Assembly: GCA_002773575.1 (NCBI GenBank)
Contig: PFAT01000015.1
Location: 1 to 6,123 of the forward strand
Reading direction: 5' to 3'
DNA length: 6,123 nt
Origin: Candidatus Falkowbacteria bacterium CG10_big_fil_rev_8_21_14_0_10_44_15
Lineage (GTDB): Bacteria > Patescibacteriota > Patescibacteriia > Patescibacteriales > XYC2-FULL-47-12
Shown piece after piece: positions 3,547-6,123 of the stretch. How positions within the stretch are numbered: position 1 is the stretch's first letter; each line of letters starts with the position of its first letter. The position numbers and the translations under genes were made by a program. The notes beneath the pieces are model-generated. The model saw nothing but the letters and a program-made list of their open reading frames with translations, made no database searches and was not told where the DNA came from.

Positions 3547-6123
3547 TTATTTCCCGTGACAATGTTTGTACTTAATCGGAGTGCCATCGGACTTAACCGC
3601 TCCGCACGGGCAAGGGTCGTTGCGGCCGACTTTTTGGCCGGATTCATCTTTTAGTTTGTCATGCGCGAGCTGCACGCCGCCAGTCAATGAGCCGCCTTCA
3701 TTGCCGCCTGGCTTAAAAGAAGAAAAGGAGCCGACGTCTTCGGCAGGCGCGGAAAACCGCTGCGCGCGCTGGAGCAAGGTCGGCGACATAAATTTAGTCG
3801 CGTCGGCGATTTTAAAAATAGAATACGCTACTTGCTTGCGGATTAATTCGTTTAATTGTTGAAACATCCGGTAGGATTCTTTTTTATACTCAATCAGCGG
3901 GTCATGCTGGCCGTAGCCGCGCAGGCCGATGCCTTTGCGCATTTGGTCCATCGCGTCCAGATGCTCGGTCCAAATTTGGTCAATGGCGCGGATTAAAATC
4001 TGCCGTTCAATTTCCGGCATTGACGGCGCGCCTTCGCCGCGGCTTGAGGGCACGATTTCATTGATGTTATTTGTTAATTCGGCATGCGCCTCGCTTGCTA
4101 AATCGCTGACGTATTCAATTACTTTCTGCCGCGCTTCGGCTGGATTTTTTAGCTGCGCCAACTTCTTCAATTCATCCGCAAAATCCGTAGGCAGAGGAAA
4201 AATAGTGGAAACCGTTTCCTGAATTTCTTTTAGGTTCCAAGCGCTCGCGTCTTCGCCCGCGGCGTGAAAGTTAATAACCAGCGCGATCTCTTCATTTATC
4301 ATTTCTAAAATAATTCCTTTTAACCTCACCTCCCTTCGGGTATCCTCTCCTTGTAAAGGAGAGGATGCTGCCGAGATATTATGGTTCCCCTCTCCTTTAT
4401 AAGGAGAGGGGTTAGGGGTGAGGTTAAGAACTTCTCGCCGCCGCCGGTAAATCGCCTCGCGGTGCTTATTGATAACGTCGTCGTATTCAACCAAATGCTT
4501 GCGGATGTCAAAGTTATGCGCCTCCACTTTTTTCTGCGCCTGCTCAATGGAGCGCGCGATTATTTTATTTTCAATCGGAGTGTCTTCCGGCACCTGCAAA
4601 GTAGTCATCAGCCGCTTCATCCGATCGCCGCCGAAAATGCGCATTAAATCATCTTCCATTGATAAATAAAATTGCGATGAGCCCGGATCCCCTTGGCGGC
4701 CGCTCCGGCCGCGCAACTGGTTGTCAATCCGGCGCGATTCGTGCCGCTCGGTGCCGATGACGTGCAAACCGCCAAGTTCACGCACTCGTTGCGTTTCTGC
4801 TTCATTAAGAGCGGCGGCGCCTAAAATAATATCCACGCCGCGGCCGGCCATGTTAGTCGCGATCGTTACCGCGCCCGCTTTGCCGGCTTGGGCGATAATG
4901 CCGGCTTCTTTTTCGTGTTGTTTGGCGTTCAAAACCTGCGCCGGAACGCCAGCGCGCTCCAGCATCTCGGCTAAAATTTCATTTTTCTCAATAGAAATGG
5001 TGCCGACCAGTATCGGTTGCCCTAGCTTATTCCGCCGCTTGATTTCTTTCACAATCGCCTGGAACTTACCGCTTTCGGTCGCGTAAACCAAATCGGTTAA
5101 GTCTTTGCGCACCATCGGCCGATGAGTAGGAATAACGACCGTTTCCAGATTATAAATTTTATGGAACTCTTCGGCTTCGGTAACGGCCGTGCCGGTCATG
5201 CCGGCAAGTTTAGTGTAGAGCCGGAAATAATTTTGAAAAGTAACGGTGGCTAGCGTCATTGATTCGCGCTGTACCTGCACGCCTTCTTTGGCTTCAATGG
5301 CTTGGTGCAAACCTTCGGAATAGCGCCGGCCCGGCATCAAGCGACCGGTAAATTCATCCACGATAATAACTTCCCCGTCCTTAATCACATAGTCGCGGTC
5401 GCGCCGGAACAAAGTATGCGCGCGCAAGGCCTGCTCAATGTGGTGCACGTCCGACACGCCGCCTTCGGTATAAATATTTTTTAGCCCGAGCAACTTTTCC
5501 ATTTTGTTCAAGCCGTCTTCGGTCAAAGTCGCCGCCCGCATTTTTTCATCCACATTATAATCTTCGTTTTCTTTAAGCTGCGTAACGAGTTGCGCAAACT
5601 GGCGGTATTTGTCGGTTGATTCTTCCGCCGGCGCGGAAATAATAAGCGGCGTGCGCGCTTCATCTATTAAGATTGAGTCTATCTCATCAACAATTGAATA
5701 ATGCAATTCTCTCTGCACCATATGCTCCAGATCCGGCGCCATGTTATCGCGCAGGTAATCAAAGCCGAATTCGTTGTTGGTGCCGTAAGTGATGTCGCAG
5801 CCGTACGCTTCTTTGCGGCTGACCGGCCGCCAATGGCGCAAGCGCTCGTCGCCTCCGTGCTGCTCGGAACTTTCAAAACTGGGATCATAAATGCCGGAAA
5901 AATCATGGGCAATGACGCCCGCGCTTAAACCTAAAGCATGATAAACCGGGCTCATCCAGCCGCCGCCCACGCGCGACAAATAATCGTTCGGCGTGACGAT
6001 ATGTACGCCGCGTCCCGCGAGCGCGTTTAGCGCCACCGGCAAAGAAGCGGTTAAAGTTTTTCCTTCTCCGGTTCTCATTTCCGCGATTTGGCCGCGGTGC
6101 AAGACAATGCCGCCGAGCATTTG
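3547..6123 (-). CDS. secA: Preprotein translocase ATPase SecA, N-terminus beyond the window edge
   Basis: SecA is the cytoplasmic motor that pushes preproteins through SecYEG by ATP hydrolysis. The frame is open to the edge: the last codon (6123-6121) is Gln, matching the Q-motif Gln before LLGG in E. coli SecA, so about 85-90 residues are missing. Counting from the first Met in view: Walker A TGEGKT (17-22), Walker B VDEIDSILIDEARTP (144-158), preprotein cross-linking region about 160-250, VDEFTGRLMPGRR (254-266), GMTGTA (307-312), ATNMAGRGVDIILG (421-434), and GTERHESRRIDNQLRGRSGRQGD (456-478). The scaffold helix with EYDDV (545-549) follows, then a two-helix finger (about 706-745, IGLRGYGQHDP) and a C-terminal SEC-C zinc motif with Cys837, Cys839, Cys854 and His855. 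A repeat-derived segment of 36 residues (566-601) sits between scaffold helix and wing domain. The stop is TAA. Confidence 0.98.
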   Translation of the reverse strand, partial: QMLGGIVLHRGQIAEMRTGEGKTLTASLPVALNALAGRGVHIVTPNDYLSRVGGGWMSPVYHALGLSAGVIAHDFSGIYDPSFESSEQHGGDERLRHWRPVSRKEAYGCDITYGTNNEFGFDYLRDNMAPDLEHMVQRELHYSIVDEIDSILIDEARTPLIISAPAEESTDKYRQFAQLVTQLKENEDYNVDEKMRAATLTEDGLNKMEKLLGLKNIYTEGGVSDVHHIEQALRAHTLFRRDRDYVIKDGEVIIVDEFTGRLMPGRRYSEGLHQAIEAKEGVQVQRESMTLATVTFQNYFRLYTKLAGMTGTAVTEAEEFHKIYNLETVVIPTHRPMVRKDLTDLVYATESGKFQAIVKEIKRRNKLGQPILVGTISIEKNEILAEMLERAGVPAQVLNAKQHEKEAGIIAQAGKAGAVTIATNMAGRGVDIILGAAALNEAETQRVRELGGLHVIGTERHESRRIDNQLRGRSGRQGDPGSSQFYLSMEDDLMRIFGGDRMKRLMTTLQVPEDTPIENKIIARSIEQAQKKVEAHNFDIRKHLVEYDDVINKHREAIYRRRREVLNLTPNPSPYKGEGNHNISAASSPLQGEDTRREVRLKGIILEMINEEIALVINFHAAGEDASAWNLKEIQETVSTIFPLPTDFADELKKLAQLKNPAEARQKVIEYVSDLASEAHAELTNNINEIVPSSRGEGAPSMPEIERQILIRAIDQIWTEHLDAMDQMRKGIGLRGYGQHDPLIEYKKESYRMFQQLNELIRKQVAYSIFKIADATKFMSPTLLQRAQRFSAPAEDVGSFSSFKPGGNEGGSLTGGVQLAHDKLKDESGQKVGRNDPCPCGAVKSDGTPIKYKHCHGK
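4320..4427. repeat. 108-bp palindromic element inserted in frame within secA
   Basis: Terminal inverted repeats TTAACCTCACC (4320-4330) and GGTGAGGTTAA (4417-4427) match perfectly over 11 bp. Inside are two strong hairpins: 4343-4352 with 4356-4365 (10 bp, 3-base loop) and 4387-4397 with 4401-4411 (11 bp, 3-base loop). A short CCCTTCGGG hairpin lies at 4332-4340. The two halves are head-to-head versions of one unit (CCTCACC, spacer, CTCTCCTT hairpin). Its length is a multiple of three and it has no stop in the secA frame, so it encodes 36 extra residues (for example LTPNPSPYKGEG, then SSPLQGED). It resembles REP/MITE-like units or Rickettsia-type palindromic elements; no transposase is present here. 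A TTAA sequence lies at each end but is part of the palindrome, so a target duplication cannot be proved. Confidence 0.9.

Noticed and set aside
4320..4427. The secA palindrome as a transcription terminator or a gene break.
   Set aside because: The secA frame stays open through it and the downstream wing, finger and SEC-C segments are intact; no T-tract follows either hairpin.
4326..4547. Minus-strand frame of 73 codons overlapping secA in another frame and ending in the palindromic element.
   Set aside because: It is an out-of-frame reading of the secA scaffold helix and the repeat; the SPLTPLLIKERG-like tail is just the repeat read in a second frame.

Overview
The window holds a minus-strand Sec protein-export cluster. 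In transcription order (right to left) it reads secA (its first ~85-90 codons lie beyond the right edge), a small acidic hypothetical gene, secD and secF. All four genes point the same way, and secD and secF are one base apart. No RNA genes, CRISPR array or transposase gene were seen, and no gene-free stretch exceeds about 140 bases.

The organism is most likely a member of the Patescibacteria/CPR, perhaps a Parcubacteria-like lineage; this is inference from protein style, not a proven placement. The hints are separate short SecD and SecF proteins, a SecA NBD1 with a long charged insert before its ITYGTNNEFGFDYLRDNM block, a SEC-C tail with a widened Cys spacing ending in KYKHCHGK, few recognisable Shine-Dalgarno sites, AT-rich intergenic DNA, and dispersed-looking palindromic repeats. 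Stops are TAA or TAG, and nothing suggests recoding of TGA.

Region by region: 1-62 is AT-rich DNA after secF, with a plus-strand terminator-like hairpin at the extreme left edge. 63-980 is secF. 982-3036 is secD, whose true start is probably 3012; it carries a ~225-residue insert made of two parvulin-type (PpiC) modules. 3013-3152 is an AT-rich leader with a possible promoter and a perfect 17-bp inverted repeat. 3153-3476 is the small hypothetical gene. 3477-3546 contains a GC-rich hairpin directly after secA. 3547-6123 is secA, interrupted in frame by a 108-bp palindromic element at 4320-4427 that adds 36 residues.

Functionally, SecA is the ATPase that drives preproteins through SecYEG, and SecD/SecF use the proton gradient to help complete export and release on the outer face of the membrane. 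The parvulin modules lie in the extracytoplasmic part of SecD, so this SecD may combine pulling or releasing the substrate with prolyl isomerisation or chaperoning of the emerging chain. The two observations most worth following are the SecD-parvulin fusion and the in-frame palindromic insertion in the essential secA gene.
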